Source: an uncultured Roseibium sp.
Lineage (GTDB): Bacteria > Pseudomonadota > Alphaproteobacteria > Rhizobiales > Stappiaceae
Direction of reading: 5' to 3'
Assembly (NCBI RefSeq): GCF_947494555.1
Contig: NZ_CANLVF010000002.1
Coordinates: forward strand, 372,001 to 436,000
Length of the DNA stretch: 64,000 bases
Of the stretch, positions 46,750-56,126 are shown piece after piece (within the stretch, counting starts at the first letter, position 1; each line of letters starts with the position of its first letter). Below the pieces are notes generated by a model, which worked only from the letters and a program-made list of their open reading frames with translations, was not told the origin of the DNA and made no database searches. The translations under genes were made by a program, and so were the position numbers.

Positions 46750-48147
46750 CTACCTTCTGGAAAAGAACAGGATCACCTGACGCGCCTGGCGCTGGAAGAC
46801 GCCGGGGCCCTTCGGCTGAACCGGGTGTTTTTCAACGTCCCTCACCACCTGCCGCACCAGAACAAGCGCGAGCAGCCCGAAGACGATGCCGCCGGCCGCC
46901 TGCCCGATCAGCACGCCTGGCGCGCCGAGATACGTGCCACCGAGCCAGACAAACGGAATGGTGCCGAGCGTATGACGACCCCAGTTCATCCAGGTGGAAA
47001 GAAACGGTCGCCCGAGATTGTTGAAGAAGGCATTCGACACAAAGAGGATGCCGTTGAAGAAGAACACCAGCGCGAGCGGACCGCAAAAGAGATAGATCAG
47101 CGTGAGCGCCATACCGTCCGCATCGAACAGCCGCACGATCGGTTCGCGCAGCATGTAGAGCGTCAACGCGGCAACGCCGACAACAAGCGCGGTGAACAAC
47201 AGCGCATCGCGCAGGGTTTCGCGGACACGGTCGAACTGTCCTGCGCCGTAGTTCTGACCGGCAATCGGGCCGACGGCACCGGAAAGAGCGAAAATGGTCG
47301 CAAACGCCAGCGGTGTCATGCGTCCGATGACGGCCATTCCGGCAACAGCGTCCTCACCGAACTCGGCCATGGACCGCGTGACCCAGGCCTGTCCGACAGG
47401 GGTCGCCAACTGGGTCAGGATGGCCGGAAACGCAATGGCGGAAACCGGCGGCAGGTCCTTGAACAGCTGAAGTGGCCGCGGCAGGCTGAGGCCACCGTGA
47501 TAGCGCAGGATCGGCGCGAGCGCGAAAACCGCGATTGCAACACGCGATATGGCGCTGGCGAGCGCCGCTCCGGTCAGTTCCAGGTCGAGACCGAAGATCA
47601 GGATCGGATCGAGAACAGCATTGACCATGCCGCCGATGATGGTCGACATCATGGCACGCCGCGCATCGCCATGTGCACGCAGGATGGCGCCGCCCGCCAT
47701 CCCGAGCAGCAATATGGGAAGCGTCGGAACGATAATCGCGAGGTAAAGCACTGCAAGTTCATGGGTGACGCCGCTCGCCCCGATTAGGGTGACAAGTTCG
47801 TCCAGCAAGAGCCAAACGCCGAGTGCGAACACGGCCGCAAACAGGAAGCCTGCCACCAGCGCGTTCGACGCCCGTTGGCGCGCCCGTTCCTTGTCCCCTG
47901 CCCCAAGCGCCTGCGCGACGAGAGCACCGGCGGCAATGGCGACCCCAATGTTGAAGGACGTCGTAAAGAAGAGGATCGCGCCCGCATAGCCGATCGCCGC
48001 TGCCAGTTCATCCTTGCCGAGCATGGATATGAAGATCATGTCGACAAAATCGACCGCAAAGATCGCCATCAGGCCGATGGATGACGTCAGCGACATCACC
48101 GTGACATGGCGAAACAGATTGCCTTCGAGAAACCGTGCCTGGGACAT
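46750..48147 (-). CDS. MATE-family efflux transporter
   Basis: This is a 465-residue protein with about 12 membrane helices in two MATE halves (FVDMIFISMLGKDELAAAIG at about 33-52; second half ALSGAVGPIAGQNYGAGQFDR at about 283-303). It is a Na+ or H+ coupled multidrug exporter of the inner membrane. The C-terminal tail is short and basic. Single gene; the nearest upstream gene, rpsI, is 200 bp away and ends with its own terminator. Confidence 0.9.
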   Translation of the reverse strand: MSQARFLEGNLFRHVTVMSLTSSIGLMAIFAVDFVDMIFISMLGKDELAAAIGYAGAILFFTTSFNIGVAIAAGALVAQALGAGDKERARQRASNALVAGFLFAAVFALGVWLLLDELVTLIGASGVTHELAVLYLAIIVPTLPILLLGMAGGAILRAHGDARRAMMSTIIGGMVNAVLDPILIFGLDLELTGAALASAISRVAIAVFALAPILRYHGGLSLPRPLQLFKDLPPVSAIAFPAILTQLATPVGQAWVTRSMAEFGEDAVAGMAVIGRMTPLAFATIFALSGAVGPIAGQNYGAGQFDRVRETLRDALLFTALVVGVAALTLYMLREPIVRLFDADGMALTLIYLFCGPLALVFFFNGILFVSNAFFNNLGRPFLSTWMNWGRHTLGTIPFVWLGGTYLGAPGVLIGQAAGGIVFGLLALVLVRQVVRDVEKHPVQPKGPGVFQRQARQVILFFSRR

Positions 48148-48285
48148 TAAGACCTGATCGGTGCCAGAGCACTGATCCGACCGAGATCAGCGTCAATGAA
48201 CGAATGAATTTCAGCTGAGATCAGCTCTAGCTGAATTCTTCGCAAGACTGAAGCGACACGGCGCGGACCACTTTCAAATCCAAAC

Positions 48286-48318
48286 AAAAAACCCGCCGGA
48301 TTTCTCCAGCGGGTTTTT
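48286..48318 (-). terminator. Intrinsic terminator of rplM-rpsI
   Basis: On the minus strand AAAAACCCGC (48318-48309) pairs with GCGGGTTTTT (48296-48287) and a T-run follows. It lies 30 bp past the rpsI stop. Confidence 0.9.
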
Positions 48319-48347
48319 CAAGTCTTTCAGACCAGTTTGTCCGGCGA

Positions 48348-48824
48348 TTAACGCTTGGAGAACTGGAACGACCGGCGGGCCTTGCGCTTACCGAACTTCT
48401 TACGCTCAACGACGCGGGCGTCGCGGGTGAGGAAGCCGTTTTTCTTCAGGATGCCGCGCAGTTCCGGCTCGTAATGCGTGAGAGCCTTGGAAAGGCCGTG
48501 GCGCACGGCGCCGGCCTGTCCGGAAAGTCCACCACCCGTGACGGTGGCAATGACGTCGTACTGGCCATCACGGTCAGTCAGCATGATCGGCTGACGCAGG
48601 ATCATCTGCAGGACAGGACGCGCGAAATATTCAGTGAAGTCCTTGCCGTTGACGGAGATCTTGCCGGTGCCCGGCTTGATCCAGACGCGGGCAATCGCGT
48701 CTTTACGCTTGCCTGTTGCGTATGCGCGGCCCTGTGCGTCCAGTTTCTGAACGTGGACAGGTGCCTCGGGGGCTGCGGTTTCGACCGCGCCGCCCAGTTC
48801 TTCCAGGGATTGCAGCTCAGCCAT
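48348..48824 (-). CDS. rpsI: 30S ribosomal protein S9
   Basis: This is a 158-residue protein. [19 protein letters not shown], the [15 protein letters not shown] stretch and the end [17 protein letters not shown] are diagnostic of S9; the SKR tail reaches the P site. The N-terminal extension of about 30 residues ([12 protein letters not shown]) is common in alphaproteobacteria. 2 bp after rplM. Confidence 0.98.
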   Translation of the reverse strand: MAELQSLEELGGAVETAAPEAPVHVQKLDAQGRAYATGKRKDAIARVWIKPGTGKISVNGKDFTEYFARPVLQMILRQPIMLTDRDGQYDVIATVTGGGLSGQAGAVRHGLSKALTHYEPELRGILKKNGFLTRDARVVERKKFGKRKARRSFQFSKR

Positions 48825-48826
48825 TG

Positions 48827-49294
48827 TTAAGCCCTCTTGCCATCATTCTTTGCGTTGAGGCCCTTCACGTCGACCAATTCCGGCGACTGAGCTTCATGCG
48901 GGTGGTTCGGACCAGCGTAGACCTTGAGGTTCTTCAGCTGCTTGTTGGAAAGCGGGCCGCCCGGCATCATGCGCTGAACAGCTTTTTCCAGAACGCGCTC
49001 CGGAAAACGGCCTTCCATGATACCGCGCGCGGTGCGCTCCTTGATGCCGCCCGGATGTCCGGTGTGCCAGTAGTATTTCTTGTTGTCGTACTTGCGGCCG
49101 GTGAGAACCACCTTGTCGGCGTTGATGACGACGATGTTGTCGCCGGTGTCGACATGCGGCGTGTAGGTCGGCAGATGCTTGCCGCGCAGATGATTGGCAA
49201 TGTAGGCGGCGAGACGGCCGACAACCATGCCTTCTGCATCGATCAAGATCCACTTTTTCTCGACCTCGGCCGGCTTGGCAGAGAAGGTCTTCAT
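48827..49294 (-). CDS. rplM: 50S ribosomal protein L13
   Basis: This is a 155-residue protein. [20 protein letters not shown], the [19 protein letters not shown] and [19 protein letters not shown] stretches and [17 protein letters not shown] are L13 signatures. First gene of the rplM-rpsI operon, with a good promoter 88 bp upstream and a leader hairpin. Confidence 0.98.
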   Translation of the reverse strand: MKTFSAKPAEVEKKWILIDAEGMVVGRLAAYIANHLRGKHLPTYTPHVDTGDNIVVINADKVVLTGRKYDNKKYYWHTGHPGGIKERTARGIMEGRFPERVLEKAVQRMMPGGPLSNKQLKNLKVYAGPNHPHEAQSPELVDVKGLNAKNDGKRA

Positions 49295-49324
49295 GTGATT
49301 GATCCAACTTGGTCGGTTAAAGAA

Positions 49325-49364
49325 AGGGTCCGCGCGGCGTCAAATGAGCCAGCGAACGGACCCT
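49325..49364 (-). ncRNA. Leader hairpin of rplM mRNA (possible autoregulatory element)
   Basis: AGGGTCCG (49325-49332) and CGGACCCT (49357-49364) form a perfect 8-bp stem enclosing 24 nt. It lies about 11 nt downstream of the predicted start and about 30 nt before the rplM ATG, where ribosomal-protein leaders usually act. Confidence 0.5.
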
Positions 49365-49381
49365 GAATTCGTTCGAGGCAG

Positions 49382-49410
49382 CTTATACGCCGGTGCAAAG
49401 GGACCGTCAA
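49382..49410 (-). promoter_or_regulatory. Promoter of rplM-rpsI
   Basis: TTGACG (49410-49405), 17-bp spacer, TATAAG (49387-49382). Five of six matches in each box. Predicted start near 49375. Confidence 0.8.
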
Positions 49411-49531
49411 GATCGAATTTTCTGAAGATAAGCCAATTTCTTTATAATTTTCAATTACTTAAAAAAACGGTATTATGTTACCGCATGAAACTTACCGTTT
49501 CGACCATTCAATACAAAGCAGTGAGCTGTCA

Positions 49532-49981
49532 TTACCGGGGCGGAACGGAATAGGTTGCCGTTGCATGGGCAACCAGTTCCTCGTCCCCTTCCCCGGCGAT
49601 GCCGCACTCAACGACGGCCAATCGCTTGCCGAGTTTCAGGAGGCGGCAGGTGCCGAGCAGGTCGCCTTGCGCGGGCTTGCGCAGAAAATTGATGTTGAAA
49701 TTGGTCGTGACCGCGAGCGCAACCGGACCAATATGCGCAAGGATCACCACATAGGCCGCCAGATCCGCGAGCGCCATCATGGACGGTCCCGATATCGTAC
49801 CGCCCGGACGAAGATGCTGGTCGGTTGCCGTTAGCCGCATGACAGCCTCGCCCGGAGAAACGCTCTCGATGGAATAGGCTCGCCCACCGGCATGGATCTG
49901 CGGAAACTCCCTGTCGAGGAAACCCGCGATCTCCTGTGCTGACATTACCGGCTGCATCTGCTGCCCCCCTACTTCATTCAT
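49532..49981 (-). CDS. PaaI-type hotdog thioesterase
   Basis: This is a 149-residue protein. HLRPGGTISGPSMMALADLAAYV (about 76-98) carries the active-site loop and the helix of the hotdog fold (PaaI/YbgC-like group with G-x-I-S-G), followed by TTNFNINFLRKPAQGDLLG. It hydrolyses acyl-CoA or aryl-CoA; the substrate is unknown. ATG at 49957, after a GGGGGG stretch, is an alternative start. Alone on the minus strand. Confidence 0.85.
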   Translation of the reverse strand: MNEVGGQQMQPVMSAQEIAGFLDREFPQIHAGGRAYSIESVSPGEAVMRLTATDQHLRPGGTISGPSMMALADLAAYVVILAHIGPVALAVTTNFNINFLRKPAQGDLLGTCRLLKLGKRLAVVECGIAGEGDEELVAHATATYSVPPR

Positions 49982-50058
49982 AACGCGTCGCTTCCTTGGC
50001 TTGCTTTTACGTAAACGTCAAAACAAACAGAATGCAAGTGCAGCTTTTGGGGAACTTG

Positions 50059-51402
50059 TTATTCGGCCGGTTGGGTGTTGGATGTACGCCGTTTCTCGAC
50101 CGCGTAGATACTTTTGTCCCAAATCCATGCCGCCAGCGTGCTCAGTCCGATGCCGGTCCGCATTTCAAACTCTTCAAAATGGAAGCGCGAGGCTCGCAGT
50201 CCCTTCAGCACGAGGCCGCTTTTGAGAGCCTTCCTCATTGCGACCGGGCCACAGAAAAAGACATGCGCACGTGGTAGCTCTCCACCCAGATCTGCCAAGA
50301 TACAGTCGGGCGTCAATCGGACGCCTTCTGCGGAGTTGACGATGATCACTTCCAGGTTTGAGACTTGCTCCGCGATGTTTTCAAGTTCAACGGCATAGGG
50401 AATGTCGTCGCGTTCGCGGACACAATAATAGAGTTTTACCGGACCGGTTTCTTTCGTCTTGAGGCTCTCGGCGAATCCGAGGAACGGCGTAATGCCGACG
50501 CCTGCTCCGACCCAGACCTGCGGATCGCGACCGCGCGGCATGGTGAAGTGACCGAAAGGACCCGAGACCGTCGCCTCCATTCCGACCGTGATCTCGCGGC
50601 GCAGCCGGTGTGTGTAGTCGCCGAGTTCCTTGATTGAAAACCGAAGGCTTCGGTCCTCACGAGGTGCACCGCTCAACGTAAAGGGGTGCTCTTCCGACAG
50701 GCCGCCACCGGCGATAGAAAGGAACGCAAATTGTCCAGGCTTGTGTTTGAGACCGCGGCCTTTCGGTGCCAGTTCGATTTCCGTGAGACCACCAAGATGC
50801 CTGACGGATGACACCTTGTAACCGTGCCCGCGCGGCGCCATCGGCCGGACCAGTGACATCCAGACGTAGCTCGCGATCCCAAGCAGACAAAAGGCCGAAA
50901 TGTAGAGGCCTAGCGGGTCCATGTTCGAAAACGGCTTTTCGATAAAGAAATAGTGGAACGCCCCCAGGATAAAGAATATCCCGATCAGACGATGGCTCCA
51001 TTTCCACAGGTGATAGGGAATGAAGGTGATGACGGAGGCAAGCGCCAGGATCAAAAGCCCATAAAGGCTGATTTCACCGACATCTTCAGCAATCCCGGCG
51101 AGCGGTCCGCCACGCAGGCCATTCATTTCCGCATCGACGATGTCGTGCAGACCCATGGCAACCATCGCGAAAACACCCAACCACTTGTGAAGGACGTAAA
51201 TCCGGTCGAGCGGACCGAAGATCGTTTCCAGGCCAGGCATACGCGTCGCAATAAACTGGTTGATGCCCATCACGATCAAAGCGGACGACCCCAGATACTG
51301 GCTGAAAAGAGCGACGGCATCGCGGGTGGAGGCAAGCGGCGCGAACCAGATGACCGGCAAAAGTGTTGCGAAAGCGATCAGTCCAAGTCCGGGAATTCTC
51401 AA
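50059..51402 (-). CDS. Ferric-reductase-like membrane flavoprotein (NOX/FRE family)
   Basis: This is a 447-residue protein starting with TTG 51402 (GGAG 6 nt upstream; no ATG available in frame). Six membrane segments with paired His for two hemes (LHKWLGVFAMVAMGLHD; HLWKWSHRLIGIFFILGAFH), FAD-binding EEHPFTLSGAP and NAD-binding GAGVGITPFLGF with the closing FCGP. It carries electrons from NAD(P)H across the inner membrane to an external acceptor such as ferric iron or oxygen. Single gene; the acceptor is not known. Confidence 0.9.
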   Translation of the reverse strand: MRIPGLGLIAFATLLPVIWFAPLASTRDAVALFSQYLGSSALIVMGINQFIATRMPGLETIFGPLDRIYVLHKWLGVFAMVAMGLHDIVDAEMNGLRGGPLAGIAEDVGEISLYGLLILALASVITFIPYHLWKWSHRLIGIFFILGAFHYFFIEKPFSNMDPLGLYISAFCLLGIASYVWMSLVRPMAPRGHGYKVSSVRHLGGLTEIELAPKGRGLKHKPGQFAFLSIAGGGLSEEHPFTLSGAPREDRSLRFSIKELGDYTHRLRREITVGMEATVSGPFGHFTMPRGRDPQVWVGAGVGITPFLGFAESLKTKETGPVKLYYCVRERDDIPYAVELENIAEQVSNLEVIIVNSAEGVRLTPDCILADLGGELPRAHVFFCGPVAMRKALKSGLVLKGLRASRFHFEEFEMRTGIGLSTLAAWIWDKSIYAVEKRRTSNTQPAE

Positions 51403-51492
51403 TGCACGCTCCAGTTCACGTTGCTGCTTTCTGGTGAAAAACAGTTCAGCGCCGAGGTAACATCGGAACCTTCAAAATCAATAAACTTTCGA

Positions 51493-51759
51493 TTAGTTGG
51501 CCAGTTGCTCAGGGCCAATTCGGCGTCTACCGGCCCGTTTTTGCATGCATTCACCGCGCAGAGCATAATTCCCGCCTAAGACGATGAGCGAACTGCCGGC
51601 AATTGTGAACATTATCGGAACCGCTCCCCAAAAGAGCCATCCCCAAAGAACAGCAGAGTCTACTCGGGTGTCGGAATTGTTTATGTGCGAAAAACTCCAT
51701 ATGACTTGCCCGAGTGCGACCTTCGCAGTCTTGTCAAAGGCACCAGCCAGTGCTTCCAA
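51493..51759 (-). pseudogene. Possible C-terminal remnant of an EamA/DMT-family transporter
   Basis: An 88-codon frame with only a TTG start and no ribosome binding site. Codons 36-68 (51654-51556) read WGWLFWGAVP...AGSSLIVLGGNYALR, very close to the last helix pair of EamA transporters (WGWLxFGEVPD...GAxLIVxxGLYxLR). The preceding helices that should bring it to full length (about 290 residues) are missing on both sides. Either a decayed gene or a chance match. The 425-bp gap 51403-51827 holds nothing else. Confidence 0.4.
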
Positions 51760-51827
51760 TAGAAACTGCCGGTCCGCATACTGCCCTGCAGATGGCCGAA
51801 TGTTGCCACTTTGACGCGGAGAGACTT

Positions 51828-52325
51828 ATGCCAAAGGTCCCCTATTTCACGCTCACGACCCCGGTTCTTGCGCTCGTATTTCTTTGTGCCGTTCCAGGTT
51901 TGGCTGCATCACAGCAGTGGACCTATATGGATGACCGGTCCTCGCCGCAGAAGCTGGTCGAGAGCTATTACTACGCAATCAGCAACCGGTACTACGTCCA
52001 GGCATACAGCTACTTCCAATCGGGCGCTGCACCTGAAGCCTTCGATAAGTGGTCGCAAGGGTATGCCGATACCAAATCTGTTTCTGTGAAATTCGGCTCA
52101 ACCGCGCCCGACCCGGGCGCCGGTCAAATCTATTGGGCGCTGCCTGTGGTCATCGAAGCGATCCGGAGCGACGGAACATCCAAGGTCTATACAGGCTGCT
52201 ACAAAATCCACATGACCAATCTCGGCATGCAGACCGACCCGCCCTATCAGCCGATGGGGATCGTCTCGGCTTCGCTGAAGGAATCGAGCACCTCTTTCAA
52301 AGAAACGTCTCCAGGAAGCTGTTGA
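51828..52325 (+). CDS. Secreted NTF2-like protein
   Basis: This is a 165-residue protein from ATG 51828 with GGAGAG 4-5 nt upstream. Signal peptide TPVLALVFLCAVPGLAAS. The mature part, SSPQKLVESYYYAISNRYYVQAYSYF and FDKWSQGYADTKSVSVKFGS, has the helix-strand pattern of NTF2/SnoaL-like cone folds. Two Cys (YTGCYKI and the terminal PGSC) may form a disulfide. Function unknown. Convergent with bmt across a terminator hairpin. Confidence 0.75.
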   Translation: MPKVPYFTLTTPVLALVFLCAVPGLAASQQWTYMDDRSSPQKLVESYYYAISNRYYVQAYSYFQSGAAPEAFDKWSQGYADTKSVSVKFGSTAPDPGAGQIYWALPVVIEAIRSDGTSKVYTGCYKIHMTNLGMQTDPPYQPMGIVSASLKESSTSFKETSPGSC

Positions 52326-52345
52326 GCAATGCCAGGCACTTGTAC

Positions 52346-52371
52346 AAAAAAGGCGTCCTCAACGGACGCCT
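52346..52371 (-). terminator. Terminator of bmt (bidirectional hairpin)
   Basis: AGGCGTCC/GGACGCCT, 8-bp stem, 5-nt loop; on the minus strand followed by TTTTTT (52351-52346). It lies between two convergent genes. Confidence 0.85.
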
Positions 52372-52391
52372 GTTAAGATCTGAGCGAAATA

Positions 52392-53423
52392 CTATGCGCG
52401 CCTGCGGCCGCGACGGCGACCGGAAGACGGCGAAGCTTCGCTTTCGGCGCGGGCGGCATCTGCAGCCTTGTTCGGTGGAGATACCAGCGGTCCGATGTCG
52501 TTCAACACCTCTTCCAGCGTCGGGCGGTCTCCGGCGGCGTGCGTATCGATCGCGTTTCGCATCGCGGCAAGATGGGCTGCCGACGTGCCGCAGCAGCCAC
52601 CAATGATCCGGGCACCGGCATTCAGCGCCTTGTGGGTGTATTTCGCCATCAGTTCCGGTGTGCCGGTGTAAACCACCTCGTCGCCCCGGATCTGCGGAAT
52701 GCCGCAGTTGGCCTTCGCAACAACGATGGCATCCGGATAAGCTTCGGTGATCTCCATGATCGCTGCCAGAAGATCTGACGCGCCGACGCCGCAATTGGAT
52801 CCGATGGCAACCGGTGTACAGGCAAATTCCGACTGCAGATCACCAAGCCCCTTGGGAGCCAGACCCATCATGGTCTTGCCGGCGGTATCGAAGCTCGCCG
52901 TGATCACGAGCGGCAGATCGAAATCCTTGGCCGCCTCGGCAACCGCTTTCATTTCCTCAACAGCGGACATCGTTTCCGCCCAAAGGACGTCGGCACCACC
53001 TTCCAGGAGACCTTCAATTTGTTCCCGGAATGCGACTACGCCGTCTTCGTAGCTGAGAGCACCGAGAGGCTGGAAGAGTTCACCGGTCGGGCCAATTGAT
53101 CCCCCAATCAGGACGTCACGTTCAACGGTATCGGCAACCTCCCGCGCTAGACGGACGCCGGCAATGTTGAGTTCCTTCACCCTGCCCTCAGCCTGATGCA
53201 GCTTGAGGCGATGCCGATTGCAGCCGAATGTGTTTGTCAGAATGATGTCGGCGCCCGCGTCCACGAACGATTGATGCAACGCCCGGATCTTGTCGGGCTC
53301 GTCCGTATTCCAGAGCTCAGGTGCGTCTCCGGAGACAAGCCCCATATCGAAGAGATTCGTGCCTGTTGCACCATCGGCAAGGAGCGCGCCCTTGCTGGCC
53401 AGAAGGTCTTCCAGTTTAGACAT
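52392..53423 (-). CDS. bmt: Betaine-homocysteine S-methyltransferase family protein
   Basis: This is a 343-residue protein from ATG 53423. Homocysteine methyltransferase barrel: LADGATGTNLFDMGL, TNTFGCNRHRL, IGGSIGPTGE, and zinc ligands Cys in GSNCGVGASD and GGCCGTSAAHL. In alphaproteobacteria (for example Sinorhizobium) Bmt transfers a methyl group from glycine betaine to homocysteine. It ends in an Arg-rich tail, SGRRRGRRRA, beyond the barrel. Downstream of the DMGDH-like gene in the same direction, 141 bp away, separated by a GC-rich near-palindrome. Confidence 0.9.
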   Translation of the reverse strand: MSKLEDLLASKGALLADGATGTNLFDMGLVSGDAPELWNTDEPDKIRALHQSFVDAGADIILTNTFGCNRHRLKLHQAEGRVKELNIAGVRLAREVADTVERDVLIGGSIGPTGELFQPLGALSYEDGVVAFREQIEGLLEGGADVLWAETMSAVEEMKAVAEAAKDFDLPLVITASFDTAGKTMMGLAPKGLGDLQSEFACTPVAIGSNCGVGASDLLAAIMEITEAYPDAIVVAKANCGIPQIRGDEVVYTGTPELMAKYTHKALNAGARIIGGCCGTSAAHLAAMRNAIDTHAAGDRPTLEEVLNDIGPLVSPPNKAADAARAESEASPSSGRRRGRRRA

Positions 53424-53466
53424 GTCGCAGTCTTTCGGTCTAAGGCTTGTGCCTGCAATGGCAGAA

Positions 53467-53488
53467 CCCGCGCGGACGTCCACGCGGG
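53467..53488. repeat. 22-bp GC-rich near-palindrome between the DMGDH-like gene and bmt
   Basis: CCCGCG, then a mismatch pair around GGACGTCC, then CGCGGG. On the minus strand the mismatch is a G-U wobble, giving up to 11 pairs. It lies 44 bp upstream of the bmt ATG. There is no T-run. It may be an operator, an attenuator or an end-of-gene stem for the upstream gene. Confidence 0.5.
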
Positions 53489-53564
53489 CTTGTTATCTTT
53501 GAATTCGGTGATCCCTTTAAGCCGAGTTTGGAGAACACGCAAGCGCAATGGCGGTCACGTCTTG

Positions 53565-56126
53565 TCAGCTTCGCGGTTTCAGGTTCTCCGGGTCATAAAG
53601 CGGCTGATAACCGACGCCTGCGACTTCGACCGGATAGGTCTCGGACATATATTCGACGTTGAGTTTCCGTCCGACCTGGCAATATTCCTCGGGCAGATAG
53701 GCCAACGCGATATTCTTGCCGATCGTCGGGCCGTAAGCGACCGAGGTCGTGTAGGAAATGCGTCCGAGACTGTCGACAAGCGCCTTGCCCGTTTCAGGGT
53801 CCATGACGGGCATGGCGCCAACCGGATACCGTTTGACCCCCTTGGCATCAGTGTTTTCCGTCATAACCAGCGTGCAGAGCGCAGCGGGCTGCTTGTCCCG
53901 GGCGCGATACTCCAGGTGCTTTTCCTTGCCCCGGAAATCGGCCTCCTTGACCTTCGGACGGGCAAGATCCGACTCGTAGAGATTGTATTGGGTCAGGAGG
54001 TCCGCGTTCTGCAGGCGCAGGCTCTTTTCCATGCGGCGCGAGTTGGCGTAAGTCTCAACACCGACTGCCATGATGCCTTGTGCGCGCAAGGCGTCCCAGA
54101 CGGCGAGACCGTCCTCGTATTTCATGTGCAGTTCCCACCCCTGCTCGCCGACATAGGAAAGACGCAGCGCCGAGACCGGCTTGCCAGCAATGTCTAGCTG
54201 GCGGATTGCGGCAAAGGGGAAGTTCTCCGGATCAAGTGCCGCGGGATCGGAAACGACTTTCTTCAGGTTTTCACGCGCGTTGGGGCCCCATATTCCGATC
54301 GTCGTGAACTGTTCGCTGACGTCGGTCACCGTGACGTCGTAGCCCTTATCCTCGGCGACGCGCTTCACATAGTGGTAGTCACGCGGTCCGGCATCAGCAC
54401 CATCAACGATGCGGCAGCGGTCTTCCATACGGAAGACGGTCAGATCGGCGCGAACATTGCCTTCGTCGTCCAGGAAATGGGTGTAGATCCCTTTTCCGAT
54501 ATTCTTGTCGCCTCCAATTTTTGCGGCGCACAGCCACTCCATCAGGTCGACATGGTCAGGACCCTCCACGTCGAACATATAGAAATGCGAAAGATTGATG
54601 ATGCCGCAGTCGTCGCTCAGGGCCAGTTGCTCGGCATTTGAGACACGCCAGAAGTGGCGATTGTCCCACTCGGCTTCGCGCACCGGGACCCTGTTGCCGT
54701 ATTTTTCAAGAAGATGCTCGTTCGCGGCATAACCGTGGGCGCGCTCCCAACCTCCAAGCTCCATGAAGTGGCCACCGAGTTCCACTTCGCGCTCATAGAA
54801 GGGAGAGCGTTTGACACCGCGGCCGCTTGCGTAAGGTTCGCGCGGATGGATCGCCGGGAAGTAAATTTTCTGCGCGGCCTCGTAGCAGCGACCGGCGATG
54901 AATTCCTCGGTCATCTGATGCGCATAAAAACGCGAGTAGTCGATTGTCGCGTGATCGATCTCGGTGCGCCCGTCGGTAAGCCAGTCGGCAATAAGCTTGC
55001 CGTAACCCGGCCCATCCTTGACCCAGATGGCAACGCAGTACCACAGTCCGCGAACTTTCTGGCTTTCACCGCAGGACGGCCCACCGGCGGCGGACACCTG
55101 CAGCAGGCCGTTGTAAGAATGACCTTCGTTGTATCCCAGTTCTCCCAGGATGGGTGTCAATTCCATCGCACGTTCGAGCGGCTCAATCACCTGCTCCATC
55201 TCAAGATCGCGCTGCGAGGGTGACAGGCGGGCCTGGTCCTTCTCCAGAAGGTCGCGCGGGTGGCACATGCGGGGCTCGTTCGTCTCGTAGTAACCCCACT
55301 CGATCTGCCCGCCTTCCGATGTCTTCGGGTCGCCGGTATCGCGCATGTAGGCCGAGTTGCCCTGGTCGCGCAGCAGCGGATAGCCGATGTCCTTGCCGGT
55401 GCCTTCAAACTCATTGAACGGCCCGAAGAATGTTAGCGGGTGGTCGACAGGCATTACGGGAAGATCCTCACCGACCATCTCGGCGATCTGGCGGCCCCAT
55501 AATCCGGCACAAACGATAACATGATCGGCCATGATGGTGCCGCGATGGGTAACGACGCCCTTGATCCGGCCATCCTCAACGATGAGCGATTTTGCCGGCG
55601 TATTGGCAAACGCCTTCAATTTGCCGGTCTGTTCCGCCATGTCGACGAGTTTTCCGGCGACAGTCTGTGAGCGTGGGATAACGAGACCCGCATCGGGATC
55701 GAACATTCCCCCTTGAACCATGTCTTCTTCGATGAGCGGAAACAGTTCCTTTATCTCAGACGGATTCACAAGGCGCACATTCGTTCCAAAAGCCTTGCCG
55801 GAGGTCACCTTGCGCTTGATCTCCTCCATCCAGGTGTCGTCACCCGCGCGCGCAACTTCCAAACCACCGACACGAGCGTAATGGCCCATTTTGTCAAAGA
55901 ACTCGATGGAGTATTGCGTCGTCCAGACGGACAGGTAGTCGTGGCTTGTCGTGTAGCAGAAGTCTGAGGCATGAGCTGTCGATCCGATGTCTGTCGGAAT
56001 GCCGGACTTGTCGATGCCCACAACATCATCCCAACCGCGCTCCAGGAGGTGATGCGCGACCGACGCACCAACTATCCCGCCCAAACCGACGATGACGACC
56101 TTTGCCCTGTCAGGAAACGCTGACAT
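53565..56126 (-). CDS. Dimethylglycine dehydrogenase-like FAD oxidoreductase with GcvT domain
   Basis: This is an 853-residue protein. N-terminal FAD domain KVVIVGLGGIVGASVAHHLL and TDIGSTAHASD, where the His matches the covalent FAD-His position of the DMGDH/SDH family; C-terminal GcvT-type folate domain from about residue 480 (SDDCGIINLSHFYMFDVEGPDH, LSYVGEQGWELHMK). It is expected to oxidise a methylated amine (dimethylglycine is the best guess) and pass the C1 unit to THF. AAGGAATAGGAC precedes the ATG. The family has several substrate types, so specificity is inferred from the bmt/mttB neighbours. Confidence 0.88.
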   Translation of the reverse strand: MSAFPDRAKVVIVGLGGIVGASVAHHLLERGWDDVVGIDKSGIPTDIGSTAHASDFCYTTSHDYLSVWTTQYSIEFFDKMGHYARVGGLEVARAGDDTWMEEIKRKVTSGKAFGTNVRLVNPSEIKELFPLIEEDMVQGGMFDPDAGLVIPRSQTVAGKLVDMAEQTGKLKAFANTPAKSLIVEDGRIKGVVTHRGTIMADHVIVCAGLWGRQIAEMVGEDLPVMPVDHPLTFFGPFNEFEGTGKDIGYPLLRDQGNSAYMRDTGDPKTSEGGQIEWGYYETNEPRMCHPRDLLEKDQARLSPSQRDLEMEQVIEPLERAMELTPILGELGYNEGHSYNGLLQVSAAGGPSCGESQKVRGLWYCVAIWVKDGPGYGKLIADWLTDGRTEIDHATIDYSRFYAHQMTEEFIAGRCYEAAQKIYFPAIHPREPYASGRGVKRSPFYEREVELGGHFMELGGWERAHGYAANEHLLEKYGNRVPVREAEWDNRHFWRVSNAEQLALSDDCGIINLSHFYMFDVEGPDHVDLMEWLCAAKIGGDKNIGKGIYTHFLDDEGNVRADLTVFRMEDRCRIVDGADAGPRDYHYVKRVAEDKGYDVTVTDVSEQFTTIGIWGPNARENLKKVVSDPAALDPENFPFAAIRQLDIAGKPVSALRLSYVGEQGWELHMKYEDGLAVWDALRAQGIMAVGVETYANSRRMEKSLRLQNADLLTQYNLYESDLARPKVKEADFRGKEKHLEYRARDKQPAALCTLVMTENTDAKGVKRYPVGAMPVMDPETGKALVDSLGRISYTTSVAYGPTIGKNIALAYLPEEYCQVGRKLNVEYMSETYPVEVAGVGYQPLYDPENLKPRS

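Noticed and set aside
46729..47787. 352-codon plus-strand frame over the MATE gene
   Set aside because: The opposite strand is a clear MATE transporter; the plus translation is highly charged and repetitive (Arg, Glu, Gln, His), typical of the shadow of a membrane protein.
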